64,000 bases of DNA from Valencia hispanica (GCA_963556495.2 OY747704.1:11375501-11439500); one strand, 5' to 3'; positions 42,989 through 56,210 are shown, counted from the first letter of the stretch. Program-made: numbers and translations. Notes: a model not told the origin generated them from the sequence alone.

Positions 42989-44229
42989 GAAAATGCATGG
43001 TAAAACAGAAATAAGGATTATTGATGTTTGAAAAAAAGTTATGTATTTTTTATCTAGAAATGTTTGACAATAAACAATTTTGTCAATACCGAAACAATCA
43101 GGTCACAGCCGTAACATAACTATATGTCACGGTAGTGACATATAGTGACCGTTACGGTAGTGACTGTTCTAGCTAATTTTAAACAAAACTCAACAATGCT
43201 AAGCTAAAACCTGGGAGCAATCACAGATTTGAAAAGATGTTCATGAACAGAATCAAAACATTTATCAATGAAAAAAAAAAAACATTTTCACGGTAGCAGA
43301 AATAATGTATTCGGTAGTGAGAGTCTTTAAAAAAAACGCTTTGATTTTTGGACTTTGCAACACAGAACAACTGCTATACTCACCATGTGGCTATCAAAGA
43401 GAGGACGTCTGTCTTTATTGTTGGTGGAAATTTGGTGTGTGTGACTGACAAAAGGTTCCGCCTATGGGCTGAAACTCACATTGTTTCGGTAGTGACATGA
43501 AAACATGGGACAGTGTTTTTTACACATATTTCTTGAATTAATCAAAAAAACCAAAAATCTGTTTTAATATTTCAACATCCCTTTGGAAAAAAACAAAAAG
43601 ATCCATTAATAAACATATCTTAGAAAAAAAGAAAAAATAATTTTTATCAAAATTTTATCTTTTGAAATTTAGGTGTTGGGACAGCCACTTCCCAATACAA
43701 AGTCAGATAAAGTGTATGATATTATACCTATTTAATTGAATGCTGTCATCATGAGTGCATGAGTTCCATGCCATTGGATTAAAAAGTTCATCATATGACA
43801 TTATTAACCATCAAGGGTCTGAATATGTAATTGTTTTTGAATATGTGTTTTTTAGTATGGGACTGCAATTTCAACTAATTCGGTAGAATGGCTCATATAG
43901 ATGGTGCCGAAGAGTCACTGACAATTCAAGAGATGTGTCTGAGGCCACAAAAGGGGGCTGGAAAATACTGAAGGAGCTGGCTGGGCACATTTTTAAGTCC
44001 TTCAATATCGAAACCAAAGTAAATGTAGCCCAAGCTTAAAGGTTAAAATGTCTCAATTTATTTGATTATCAATAACAGCTCAATAAGAAATGTTGTTAAA
44101 AACTACATTATTTACACATAAACATCCTCACCTACACCTAAAAAGCAAAATCCTGTATTCAAAGGATGATTTCCTTTATTAAGAGTCATATCTATCTAAA
44201 CTGATCTGGCCTGAATATCTGTAATGAAA

Positions 44230-44960
44230 CTAATGTTTTGCCTCAGTACCACCACCCACATCTATGCCAAGTTACTGCTGAGGAGACTCAAGAAATCACT
44301 TAAACAGAACCTGTCTGACAACAAGAAGTAGGCAAAAGATCTCCAAAAGTAACACATCATGACCCAATAAAATGAAATTCAACAACAGATGAGAAACCAA
44401 GTTAAGGACATCTGGCCAGTTGGGAAAGAGTCACAAAGTTGCATGGGTACAAAGCAACCACAGAGAGAGAGACATTAACCAGATAGAGAAAGCATGAAAC
44501 AATGAGGAACTTTCCTGCAGTGGCCTGCTGAAATTGTTCTTAGAGTGTATTGACAAAATAATAACTGGAGCTAAGTAACAAAAAACAAACAAAAAAAAAC
44601 AACCTACAAGCCAAAGCTCCTGACTGGTCTAGTAAAAGTCTAGACTCAAATCTGTTTAAGATGCAACAGTGTGACCTTGATGTTCCAGCGTGGGTAAGTT
44701 AGTGAAATTCTGCTAAGAAGAGTAGGTCAAAATACCTCCACAGTGACGTAGTATGCTCATTGCCAGTTATCTCAAACACCTCATATCAGTTGTGGCTGCC
44801 AATGCTGACAGAACCTTTATTAGATTAAGAGGGGAAATACTTTTTCAGATAGATTTGGATAGATAAAAAAAATAAAAAAATCCTAATTTTAAAACCGCAA
44901 TCTATGTTGATTTTGTTTTTCTTGCCTGATATTAAAATAGATTTTTAATATCTGAAATAT
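44230..44960 (+). mobile_element. Tc1-like transposon fossil
   Basis: Ends with ggctgccaatgctgacagaa, cctttattagattaaga and ggggaaatactttttcaga, a known Tc1 3' phrase. The upstream transposase-like sequence is heavily decayed. Confidence 0.6.
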
Positions 44961-45114
44961 TTTGGTTTGATAAAAAAAAAAAGGAAAAACAAATAAAATC
45001 TATAAAGGGGAAAGAGTTTTTTTCTATATACTTTTAATGAGAAAAGCCAACAGACATGTCAAAGATATATTAATTGCTTGTCGTTTTGAATGATTGATTT
45101 TTTAAATTAGTTAA

Positions 45115-45597
45115 AGGGACCATATGCAACTTTTCCCCCAAAATAAACGTAACAATAGCCTTTTTATTTGACCATTTATGACTCAAACATCTCCTGATGA
45201 GCATACTGACACCTTGTCAGCTCACAGTGGGTGCACCTATAAGCCTGTATCCAATTCTTTCTATTTTCTGTCGGGTCGGATTTTCCCGCGCTGTCTGCGG
45301 ATGTGACGTCAAGCGCGTTCATGTTAAATGTTTCAGATCACTCTGCCACCACCGCTAGTCAGCACTCGCAAGCAGTTAAATGGATTGTGCAAATACACAG
45401 AAGAGACCCAGGACAACTCTGACACCAAGAGTAACTCCACATAAGCCTAAGAAAGTTAAACCCCTGACAAGTGCCCGAAAAAGATAGAAGATCGAGAGCA
45501 CGCCCTGCGAGATAGAGCAGAAAGGAAGAGCAGTTGCGTTTTTGGCCACATGGGGTCAGTCGCGAGTTTAAATTTCAGAAAATTGCATATAGCCCTT
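45115..45597. mobile_element. TTAA-target MITE (piggyBac-like), second copy type
   Basis: Left end AGGGACCATATGCAACTTTT with TTAA at 45111-45114; the inverted right end AAGGGCTATATGCAATTTTC has TTAA at 45598-45601. About 483 bp, no transposase. Confidence 0.7.
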
Positions 45598-45601
45598 TTA
45601 A

Positions 45602-46478
45602 TTTATTTTTTAGTGTAGAGTGCCTCACACTATCACAACAAACCACACAGTCACAAAGCTTGGCCCACAAACCTTGAGATAAAACCGGTGTAAGCTTTTC
45701 AAGTTTTTTCCAAAACGCAAACCTCTTACAATATGGCGCCAACGTTGCCGAACGATCCTGATGCGCATGCGGCTATCAATGTGTCTACATGCTCCAACAC
45801 ACCTGTTTCAGGTGATCAACTGAACACCCCCACCTGTCACTTTGTTCAGCTGAAACTTAGTAATGACTCATTGAATTCAGGTGTGCAGGAACAGGTAAAG
45901 ATGTAGAACATACAGAGTTCCATGCCCAGAGCCCCGGAGTTGTGGACCCCTGGATATAAGTACGCCTGGGCACACAGCTATGTTATGCAGCTATAACAGA
46001 CCCATTAGTGAAATGTAATAATTCGTGTGCTCCATATTAACTAGCGAGGGTATTGCTAGCATTAAGAAAATGCTAACATGATGAATACCATTCCAAAGTG
46101 TTTTAGCTGTATTGTCTTTAGAAAGTAGTGCAATGAGTTTACTAGGATCAGCTAAACATCTAGGAGCATAATCGTCATTATTCAATTTATAATCCTGTAA
46201 ACAATATGTTTTTTTCTAATCGTATTTAGCCCAGGGTCGTATAAAAGTCCCTAAAGAACTCTGATTGCAGCCCAAGCGAAAAATAAAAACAAGATGCCGG
46301 AAATATTTTTGTTTAACAGAAATTACAAATACACGAACAGTATTTTAAGCTTTTTTCCTCACTTTAATGTTATCTATATTTATGAGAGTGGATAAAGCAG
46401 GTTTGATCAGCTACTACCAGCCTGATGTTTCAGTAAAATTAGACTAAAAATATCACTTTAGATATAGTCCATCGTCCC

Positions 46479-46481
<3 letters not shown>
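45602..46481. other. no firm feature
   Basis: A possible hAT-like MITE remnant near 45790-45960 (ends in gttgtggacccctgg). Otherwise AT-rich. Confidence 0.4.

Positions 46482-46554
<73 letters not shown>
46482..46554. repeat. (TA)n microsatellite
   Basis: About 36 TA units directly at the truncated 5' border of the LINE that follows. Confidence 0.98.
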
Positions 46555-46555
<1 letters not shown>

Positions 46556-49266
46556 TTCAAATTGGTAAAATCATTACACAGCATGGGTTAAATCTCCACA
46601 GTTATGCTGATGATATGCAACTATATTTATCCATAAATCCTGAAGAATCCAATAGTTAGGTGGATTACAGGCATGTCTGGATGACATAAAAACATGGATG
46701 ACTCTAAACTTTCTGCTTTAAATTCTAAAAAGACAGAAATTGTCGTCTTTGGACCAGAAGCTCTGAAAAAGAAACTGCTTAGTCAATCACTTCATCTGGA
46801 TGGCATTAAACTGGCCTCCAGTAATAACTCAAAGAACCTCGGTGATATTTTTGTCCAAGACATGACATTAATTCAATTCAATTCAATTCAGTTTCAATTC
46901 AGTTTATTTATATAGCGCCAATTCACAACAGATGTCATCTCAAGGGACTTAACAAGAAGTCATTTCAATACATTTATACAAACATTCTAATCAGTTAAAA
47001 AGTTTCCTATTTAAGGAATCCCAGCAGATTGCGTCAGTCATTGGCGTGAGGTTGGGCCCCGTTGATGCAGACTTTCCAACCACAGCAATCCTTCAGCAAT
47101 CCCTCATACTGAGCAAGCATGTAGCGACGGTGGAGAGGAAAAACTCCCCTTTAACAGGAAGAAACCTCCAACAGAACCAGGCTCAGTAGGAGCGGCCATC
47201 TGCCACGACCGTCTGGGGGTTTGAGAAGACAGAGCAGAAACACAGAAGGAACAGAAGATCTGATATAAGAGAACTTTCTTTGTCACAGGAAGTAAAAAGT
47301 TAATAACAGGACACAGTGGATGTTCAGTTACTGGGGGGATCATCCCAGTCGATGCCCCCCGTCCAACAGGGCATTGCAGCCAAGCAGGATACCAGGATAC
47401 CAGACCAGGTATATCTTCTATGGAGAGAAAAAAACACTGAGAGAAAACAAAGTTAACAGTCGAAATAACAGAATGTACTGTAATACAACTGGAGAGTAGT
47501 AGGAGAAAAGGAAGTAGCAGAGTGAAGAAAATTGGTCAGTCTGTCCTCCAGCAGTCTAAGCCTATAGCAGCATAACTACAGAGATAGCTCAGGATGACCT
47601 TAGCCACTCTAACTATAAGCTTTATCAAAAAGGAAAGTTTTAAGCCTGGCCTTAAAAGTAAACAGAGTGTCTGCCTCACGGACTAAAGCTGGGAGCTAGT
47701 TCCACAGGAGAGGAGCCTGATAACTAAAAGATCTGCCTCCCATTCTACTTTTAGAAATCCTAGGAACTACAAGTAAACCTGCAGTCTGAGAGCGAAGGGC
47801 TCTGTTAGGAACATAAGGAACAATTAGATCTCTGATGTATGATGGAGCTTGATTATTAAGGGCTTTGTATGTAAGAAGAAGGATCTTAAATTCTATTCTG
47901 GATTTAACAGGGAGCCAATGAAGGGAAGCTAAAACAGGAGAAATGTGATCTCTCTTTTTAATGTTCATCAAAACTCTTGCTGCCGCATTTTGGATCAACT
48001 GAAGGCTTTTAATGGCATTTTGTGGACTACCCGATAGTAAAGAATTAGAGTAGTCCAGCCTTGAGGTAACAAATGCATGGACTAGTTTCTCAGCATCACT
48101 CCTGGACAGGATGTTTCTAATTTTAGCAATATTCCGGAGGTGAAAGAAAGAAATCCTAGAAACCTGTTTAATATGGGATTTAAATGTCAAGTCTCGGTCA
48201 AAAATAACGCCGAGGTTCTTTACGTTATTACTGGGGGCCAATTTAATGCCATCCAGATGAAGTGATTGACTAATCAGTTTCTGTTTAAGAACTTCTGGTC
48301 CAAAGACAGCAACTTCTGTTTTGTCAGAATTTAAAAGCAAAAAGTTTAGGGTCATCCATGTTTTTATGTCTTTCAGACATGCCTGTAATCTACCTAACTG
48401 ACTGGGTTCATCAGGATTTATGGATAAATATAGTTGTGTATCATCTGCATAGCTGTGGAAATTTATCCCATGCTGTCTAATGATTCTACCAATTGGGAGC
48501 ATATATATGGTGAACACAATTAAAATCTCATATTTAAGATGTTTGTAGGATTTCCTTCTTTCACCTCTGGAATATTGCTAAACTTAGAAACATCCTGTCC
48601 ACGAGTGATGCTAAATAACTAGTTCATGCATTTGTTACTTCAAGGCTGGACTACTGTAATTCTTTAGTCTCAGGAAGTCCACAAAATGTAAATAAAAGCC
48701 TTCAGTTAACTCGATGTTAACTCAATGTTTTCTCACAGTGTTTTTCTCTCCATAGAAGCTACTCCTGGTCTGGCATTCAGCTTAGCTGTGATGGCTTGTT
48801 GGAGGGGGCTTCAGCTGGGATGATCCTCCCAGTAACTGAACGTACTTCGTGTCCTGTTATCAGCTTTTTACTTTCTTTAACATAGAAAGTACTCTTATAT
48901 GCTATAACATGCTGCTCTGTCTTCTCAGACTCCAAGTCGGTTGTGGCAGATGACTGCTTGTACCAAGCCAGGTTCTGCAGTAGATTTATTCTAAATGGGA
49001 GTTTTTCCTCTCCACTGTTGCTACATGCTTGCTCAGCATGACGGATTGCTGTGAAGTCAACGACACAATGCAGGCAACGGTCTACTGTCGCTACATGTTC
49101 GTTCACGAGGAATGAATGCTGCAAGTCAATGACTCGATGCAATCTGCTGGGTTTCTTGGATAGAACATTTTTAAACTGATTGGAATGTATGTACAATTTA
49201 ATTGAAATGACTTTCCTTGTAAAGTGCCTTAAGATTACATGTGTTGTCTGAATTAATGCTATATAA
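46555..49266 (+). mobile_element. L2-like LINE, plus strand, split by a minus-strand copy
   Basis: The left part, 46560-46866, has reverse transcriptase sequence with a YADD-region remnant (tatgctgatgatatgcaact) and an open end MDDSKLSALNSKKTEIVVFG. The right part, 48524-48705, continues the coding region, then jumps by an internal deletion to the 3' UTR (48720-49266). It was interrupted by a related copy inserted in the opposite direction. Confidence 0.8.
46872..48518 (-). mobile_element. L2-like LINE, minus strand, inserted in a related copy
   Basis: The ORF 48517-47696 (273 residues) starts within the reverse transcriptase (SYADDTQLYLS, motif C), and continues through the thumb and C-terminal region (SLHWLPVKSRIEFKILLLTY, SRMGGRSFSYQAPLLWN). 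It stops at TAG 47698-47696, where related proteins usually read Gln, then LP. The 3' UTR reaches the GAATT-type tail at 46872-46900. ATTAA flanks both sides (46867-46871, 48519-48523). 5'-truncated. Confidence 0.88.
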
Positions 49267-50140
49267 AATACTGAATTGAGTTACAAATGCACAACCCCTC
49301 TGGTGACGTCACATAGGCCAAGGCAACTGATCAATTCTTTTTAATTGATGAAACTCTTTGGGTTTTTCTACTGACGTATGTCCCCTCTTTTTAATTGTTT
49401 TTAAACAAATCCCATCCTTAGATGCATTCAATTTGTTTAAGAGGAATGTGTTCTGGCTGCATGCAGTGCCATTGCACTGCCACTGTTAGCAGAGGACGTA
49501 TTGTGCACAGAAATAATATGTGAAGAAATTGAAACAGGAATATAAACAGTTTGGTTCTAATTAAAGTTCTAAAAATGTCATTGGCACTGTTTGCTTCAGC
49601 TGTACCATTAACAACAGTATCCATCACGGCTTGTGAGTTGTTGGAATCAAACTCTGGCTTAAAGAGATCGAACTCCTTGCAATTCAAATCCAACTTAAAT
49701 GCCTTAGAATCTAATTTGAAATCTGTCAAAAATATCTCCTCCCTCTTGCTGTGATGCCATCAACCCAAATACTCATTCATTACTTATAATTGTTACTTTA
49801 TTTCACCAGGAAACACCCATTGAGATTCAAAATATCATTCACAGAGTTGACCTGGAGATCACCACAAATAAAAAAAATATATTCAAAAGTAAAAAATTTA
49901 TAATAATTAAAGAGTTTGTAAATTCTGCTGTAGAAGCCAGTACTATTTTACCCAGCTGTGTTTGTATTGTCAGTGTACAGTTGTTAGTGAAGAAATACAT
50001 CACTTTGCAGTATATTTAAAAACTAATTATTACCCTAAAAAGTATTAGTATATATACTTGATATGTTATCTTAAATTACAGTCAGGTATGCATGAAGCCT
50101 GTTCACTACAAAGGTAATCTCAAGACACTTTACAAGACAT
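49267..50140. other. no feature seen
   Basis: AT-rich, no recognisable gene or repeat. Confidence 0.5.
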
Positions 50141-50144
50141 ACAC

Positions 50145-50400
50145 CATACCATACTTTATTTATATAGCACTTTAAAAACAACACATGCCGGAACAAAGTG
50201 TTACACACAGCTCAACAACAACAAATTAATAGTGCAATTAATTTAAAAACAATAGAAGAGCAAGTCATTCAATGTCAGTCACTCACTGATTCAAAAGCCA
50301 ATGAATAAAAATGAGTTTTCAAGCCTACAGTGAACTGGCTTGCCCAGGCAGTTCGGAGCCTTGACAGAAAAAAAAACAGATTACAGGACAGACAGTAGAC
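50145..50400 (-). mobile_element. LINE 3' end fragment (probable)
   Basis: tactttatttatatagcac is the inverted 3' end typical of fish L2-like LINEs, followed by antisense-looking 3' UTR sequence (aaaatgagttttcaagcct). Confidence 0.5.
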
Positions 50401-51214
50401 ATACTGCTATATGGACATAGTAAAAATACAAAGGTATATCAAAACAGAGACTATGGAATAAAAGGAGAATATATAGTTAAGATAAAAGATACCTAAACCT
50501 AAGAGAAGTTGCACAAATGTGCAACGAGGGGAGTTAAAGTGCAACAGACTTACTTTATCTGTTATTGTGCAGTTGGACTGCTGTAGGCACAAATAACCTG
50601 TGTCCCGTGTAGTTCTGATCTTCCTATGTAGAATTTTGCCATTGTTCTTCTTCTTCCTTCTGCTATTAACAAACTCCGGGAACACAGGATGTGTTGGATC
50701 CACTAGAATTGCAACCATCCTTTTGAAAATCAGCTGGGCTGCAAATGCCTGGTCAACTCCATAAACCCTACTATGTTTTCATTTTTTCCCCCCTCAGCAT
50801 GAATATTTCCCCAAAGTGCAAACAAGCCAAAAAGATAAAACACTGTAAAAGGGCTTTGTGAAATAATTGGAGAATGCTGGTGTCTAATTTAAAAATGTTC
50901 CGTTTTCTGAGAAACAATATCCTTTGTTGCAGTTTCCTGCTTTCACAATGATTAAAACAGTTCACGGTCTATTTCAACTCCTAAATATTTGTGAGTTAAG
51001 ACCCACAGCAGCTTTTCACTATGTATCTTCAATAGGGAGACAATTATTCCTTTCCATGAGCATTGCTTTTGTTTTCTTAACACTGACCTGTAAAAAACGG
51101 TCTGTACACCACTGAATGAAACATTGTACGTCCGTTTCAGCAGAGTAGGAAAAAATGGTCGGTGTGTCCTGCATAAGCAGCATAAATGTGGAGATCGCTC
51201 AGGAGCCACTGTAA

Positions 51215-51370
51215 ACATAAGATCTTTATATGTAAGAAGATAAGTTTTACTTTATATTCTGGGCCAAACAGGGAGCCATTAAAGAGACACTAAAACCGAA
51301 GAAACAGGATCTCTTGCTGTAACTCTTATCTAAAGTTTGTCATGAACAGTTTTTGTAGACTAAAATAACT
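51215..51370 (-). mobile_element. L2-like LINE coding fragment, antisense
   Basis: ctttatatgtaagaagataa, attctgggccaaacagggag and ggatctcttgctgtaactct match the antisense strand of the region at 47870-47980 in degraded form. Confidence 0.5.
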
Positions 51371-51399
51371 ACTTTGACAAGAGAGAACATATTAAAAAT

Positions 51400-54120
51400 T
51401 GATTTTTGTTTATCAATAAGGTCTTAGTGGATATGTTAAAGGTGAACCATGACCCCCACAGATATTGTAGTATGTTTGTGGATCTGGGTTTGATGGTACT
51501 TGGGTGGACTTGTGATGAGGTTAGCATACGGGGGGTGGGGGGGTTGGGCTCTGGTGATGACTGAAAACCAACAAAAGCCTCTTGAACTGATTAACTGGAG
51601 CCACAAAAGAAGTGGGTCATAGCATGCCGGTGCACTTGGGGCCTGGGGGTGGGGGGTGGGGGTCAAATAGTGGCTCATAGATGATTTCCTTACTGAACAT
51701 CAAAAACTCAGGACTTTGATAGGCCTAGGCCCAAACAGTATAGCTGCCTCCATTATCCTTAGTAGTGCAATGCTCCTGGTTGGAGGAAAAATCACAGCTG
51801 CAACAACCTGTATTCAGACCTGTGTGAAATTATTTTGAGCTAAATGCAAGCTGTATTTAATAAAATCTGTGAGATTACAAGATAGAGGCAGAGCTGAATC
51901 AGGTCCACTTCTTATTGCAGACAAATGCGCCCTCTAGAGGTAGGAAACCGTTTTTACATCCTCATTATTTAAAATGGGTAAACAATTATGAGCATGGCTG
52001 CACCTTTACACACATCAGATCTAAAATGGTCATTTAGTGATGGTGTGATACAGTTTTGTAGTGATAGATGTTGCAAATCTGTGGCACAGTTTGGGTGGAT
52101 GGCTCCTTTTCTGCATGAGGAGGCCTGCATGGTTTACCAAATGTGTGCTCAGTTTTAGACCTATTGATAAATGAGCTCCTTTATTAGTTACAGTTTATAA
52201 TAAAAACCGCGAGGAGTGTTCAGTTGCTGAATGTCGCTTATGTAACATCAGCTGTTAGTCATAATGCCCTGGTTCTGCCTTTTTTTTCCCGGTGAATCCA
52301 AGGTTTGGCGTCATGTTATATAACAACACTGGGCTTTTTAACCCTCTAGATTGCAGTGTATTTTCTGATAGGCCTACTTTACTGTACATCAGCATTAAAC
52401 GCCACACAGGATACAATGGAGAGCTTAGTTCAACATATTGCCAGTGGATGGCAGTGTTCATATACTGATTCTTATACAGTCACTTAAAAACCTTTTGGGT
52501 CTTGCTAAGTGTGATCGCTATAGTGATAGTGATCGATGTTGCAGTTCAATACTGATCATAATAAGGGTTTATTCTTTTTCATGAACAAAATAATATAACC
52601 ATAAAATACAAACATGTTTGACATAAAATAATAAAAAAATGTGAGACAAATCCGACATAAGAAGCTTACAAACACCAATAAATTGACCAGTGGAAAAGAG
52701 TTTTTATATATCAGCTTTAGGTCAGAGTTTAGCTGAGATTGCTCTTTGAGAGGGATATAATACCTTGTTGCTAGGTAACATCAGGACTTTCTCCGTGCTT
52801 AAGCCCAGTACTAGAAATCACTTTCAAAATGCCATCCTTTTTCCTACTGATGTCAGTAAAACGTGTGCACAGACATGGTGAAAGTAACATTAACAGTATT
52901 GTTGGCAACATTATTGCTCTCACTTGTGACTCGTCAGTATTAAGAGTAGGCTACTCAGTTTGAGAGGGTGCAACCTGCTTTTAGCAACTGAAAAGCCAGG
53001 CTAGTTGTTGTAAAAGGTTATACATTTGCACAGAGTTAATGTATAGCTGAACTCTGGCAAACATGCATATACAAACTGCATTATGTAATGACATCATTTA
53101 AAAGCAATCTATTGATAGACCACTGCACAGTATTTTTTTTTTCTTGAAGATGTGTATGGATCAATAAGATAGCTTCTTGTTAAAGTCTTTATTTCCCCCC
53201 TTCACATTAGTTGTTTCTTGTTTTTTCCTTTAATCCTAACATTTCTTGTCTTTCTGATGACCTCTTCCTGGGCCTGTCAGGGGTTCTGTCTAATTAAGAC
53301 TATCCATCTGTATCTTACTGTTCCAGCAGCCAGTAAGTGAAAGGCAGAGTGCATGCTGGACAAATAGCTAGTTCATTGCAAGGCAAATATGGCAACATGA
53401 CAGTGCATCCTCCTAATATTCTAGTGCTTTATGACATTTGAGCATGATAAAAATGAAATGGTCTATATCTAATAGATTCCAATCTATCATTATTCATTAA
53501 ACAGAAACAAACCTAACTCGGAAAAGCAACGTGTAATTAAAGCTTGCTGTTTCTGCAGAATTTAACAGAGAAAGTAGCAGCTAGATTCTGGGAATTAAAA
53601 ACACTTGAACACAATAATTATCAGCAACAATGACCCCTTCTGTAGAATTGTAACAGTTTGCAACTCTGAAGCAAGGTGTGGGTTAATACAATGCCAAGAG
53701 GGAAAGATATTTGCGAAGAAATGTAAAACAGCAACTGTTGCTCAGAAGGGTTATGAGTCTATTTTCTTTATTCCACAGAGAGATTATTCACAAGACAGTT
53801 GCCAATAGGAATTTCACATCAGACTCCACGGGTCTTAGTTAAATATGAAAATTCATGAGAGCACAATTTAAAAAAAACTAAGCAAGCTTTGCTTGTTTGG
53901 AAGGGATGCTAGGAGAAAAACCTCTACTCTAAAAGAATATGGTAACATGACTTGGGTGAAGAAAAATGCTGGACATGCTGTGGACAGGTTTTTGATGGAG
54001 CTCCCACATACACGCTAAACTATGAACTATGGGACAGGGTTTTTGAAGAATATAGTAGAGAGGAAATTTAAATGCTACACAAGGCCAGGGCTAGCCAAGG
54101 CAAAACAAATGGTTATTTAT
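51400..54120. other. no gene seen
   Basis: Mostly unremarkable sequence with G-rich stretches at 51528-51545 and 51640-51662. A CTCF-like core (CTCTAGAGGGCG, minus) near 51929 is weak. Confidence 0.45.
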
Positions 54121-54124
54121 TCAT

Positions 54125-54345
54125 TTCAATTCAATTCAAAATTACTTTATTAATCCCAAAGGGAAATTAAATGTTGTTGTAACTCATTATTAAAGTTCCT
54201 TCAAAGATTTGTTGTAGATGCTGATGGCTGTGGGTAGGGATGATCTCTTGTAGCGCTCTGCAGATCTGAAGAAGCCTCTGACTGAAGACGCTCTGTAGTT
54301 GGATGACAGTCTGATGTAGAGGATGCTCTGGATCTATGGCGTCTT
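54125..54345 (-). mobile_element. LINE 3' end fragment (family of 345-1492), antisense
   Basis: Starts with a ttcaattcaattcaaaatta tail and aatcccaaagggaaattaaa, then the inverted C-terminal coding end (gatgctgatggctgtgggta, gaagcctctgactgaagacg). Confidence 0.8.
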
Positions 54346-54542
54346 CTTTTCAACTCATCAGGGTTATGTGGCTGTAGTTGAGGTTTTGTGATGTTAATCA
54401 GCTGCTGCCAGTTGTAAACCACCTTGTTGCCATGGTTATGCATCATAACAAATGTCCAAAAATAAAAAGTATCAGCAAAAATCCTTCCAGCGGCACAGCA
54501 TTCAAAATCAGAGAGAACTGTTATTTTAAGCAACAAGGCAAT

Positions 54543-54720
54543 TCAAGGTTGTACAGTGGTACAGTTGGTAGCAATGTTGCCTTGCAGCAAGAAGGCCTGG
54601 GTTTGAATCCTGACAAGGGGTCTTAATGCATGGAGTTTGTATGTTCTCCCTCTGCATGCATGGATTCCCTCTTGGTACTCCGGCTTCCTCCCACAGTCCA
54701 AAAATATGACTGTTAGGTGG
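54543..54720 (+). mobile_element. tRNA-like SINE fragment
   Basis: A-box-like tggtacagttggtagcaatg and B-box-like gggtttgaatcctg, then catggagtttgtatgttctc, ctccggcttcctcccacagt and ccaaaaatatgactgttagg: a standard fish SINE-like repeat. Confidence 0.65.
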
Positions 54721-54724
54721 TATA

Positions 54725-55290
54725 ATGACAATAGACTTTCAACATACTTTGGTGCTGTGCCCTTCAATGATTTGTAAACTAGTAAAAATGTTTTAATGTC
54801 TATTCTCTGAGCTACAGGGAGCCAGTGTAAGGACTGTAGAACTGGGGTGATGTGCTCTACTTTCTTGGTTCTAGTGAGGAACACGAGCAGTAGCATTCTG
54901 GATCAGCTGCAGCTGTCTGACTGACTTTTTAGGCAGACCTGTGAGGGTCAATCCGACTAATGATAAATGCATGGATGAATTTTTTTGAGGTCTCATTGCA
55001 ACATCAGTCCTTTAATCCTAGAAATGTTCTTCAGGTGATAGAACGCTGAGCTCGTGCTTGCCTTTATGTGACCCTGGAGACTCAGGCCTGAGACCAAACC
55101 CAGATTTTGAGCCTGATAAGTCGTTTCTGACTGTATTAACTGAAGCTGACTCTTGATCGTTCCTCTTTAGGTCCAAAAATAATTCCTTCAGTTTTGATTC
55201 TATTCAGCTGGAGAAAGTTATAGCATGTCCATGCATTGATTTGTTCAATGCAATTGCTTAGAGTTTGGTCTAACCCCTGTAAAACTGTAT
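54725..55290 (-). mobile_element. L2-like LINE fragment, antisense
   Basis: The minus strand encodes HITPVLQSLHWLPVAQRID and LLVYKSLKGTAPKYV (C-terminal region of fish L2-like ORF2), then decays upstream toward the RT. Distinct from the family at 46872-48518. Confidence 0.7.
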
Positions 55291-56205
55291 AGTGTGGATC
55301 ATCTCTTTAAATCTGAATCCCATCTGTCTAAAGCAGTCAGTCTAAAAATGACTATTAATGACCATATATATATAATAGACGAAAATACAAATGACATGGA
55401 GAGATTGGAGGTGTTATGGGAATCTAGTACACAAGAACTATACGCATTCTGGTCAGCCTTGAAGGTACAAAATATACTGTTTATAAATTCAACTATAAAA
55501 ATTTGTAAGTATTTTTAAATTTAAGTAATCTCATTCCTTGCTAGTAGTTACTATAACACTCATTGGATGTACAAACCTTTTGTCCCAATTGCTGTCCTTA
55601 CTGTGGCCATCTATTACTGTGTGTGTAACCTTTCACTGTGTGTCTATTGATCACAGTGACGTGTCATTTGGCTTCCATTTACATACAGACTCAGTCTCAC
55701 TAAGTGTGTTAGACGGTGAGGATCTTGTTAGGTGGTGACATAGCATGTTGTCCTTTACAGTTCGAATTATTTCATTTAATAAATTCTCTATGACTTTGGG
55801 GCTTGTCTGCTTTAAGTGAGATTGTGAAGGTTTTTAATTCAGAGGGATATAGAATAGAACTGTGAAACCACTACAATGGTTAATGAGGTTTATTACTCAT
55901 TAGGAAAAAGTTTACAACATCAGCTCAAAAAAAAAACAACCCTCAGGACACTCAGTACACCAATATTAAGTAGTAAAAATGATCAAATGAAAGATTTAAT
56001 TAAATAAAGTACTTTAAAGGTATTCTCCTTTTATTTCTCCCTCTGAAAACTCTAACATGGCTTTAGCTGTGTTTTTAAAGCTGTCGTAGAAAGTACGAAG
56101 TGTTAACTAACATACAAAGAATTGTGACATTGTGTGTTGTTGTTTTTTAAATAAAACATAAAAAGTTTAAGGTTCAATTTATGTTGGTCTGATTGCCAGC
56201 ATCAT
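55291..56205. other. no feature seen
   Basis: AT-rich, no recognisable gene. Confidence 0.45.
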
Positions 56206-56210
56206 GATCT

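Larger units (their letters stand above)
40227..43899 (-). mobile_element. unclassified terminal-inverted-repeat DNA transposon, split by Rex3
   Basis: The left end (40233-40260) and inverted right end (43866-43893) match at 24 of 28 bases; the shared core is CCATTCTACCGA. If the adjoining tatatg is included, the flanks are GATG on both sides (40223-40226, 43900-43903), a possible 4-bp target duplication; an ATAT target is the alternative. The interior carries six copies of a (C)GGTAGTGA(C) motif, and on the minus strand a broken basic protein frame. Without the Rex3 insert the element is about 2.4 kb. I do not recognise its superfamily. Confidence 0.7.
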
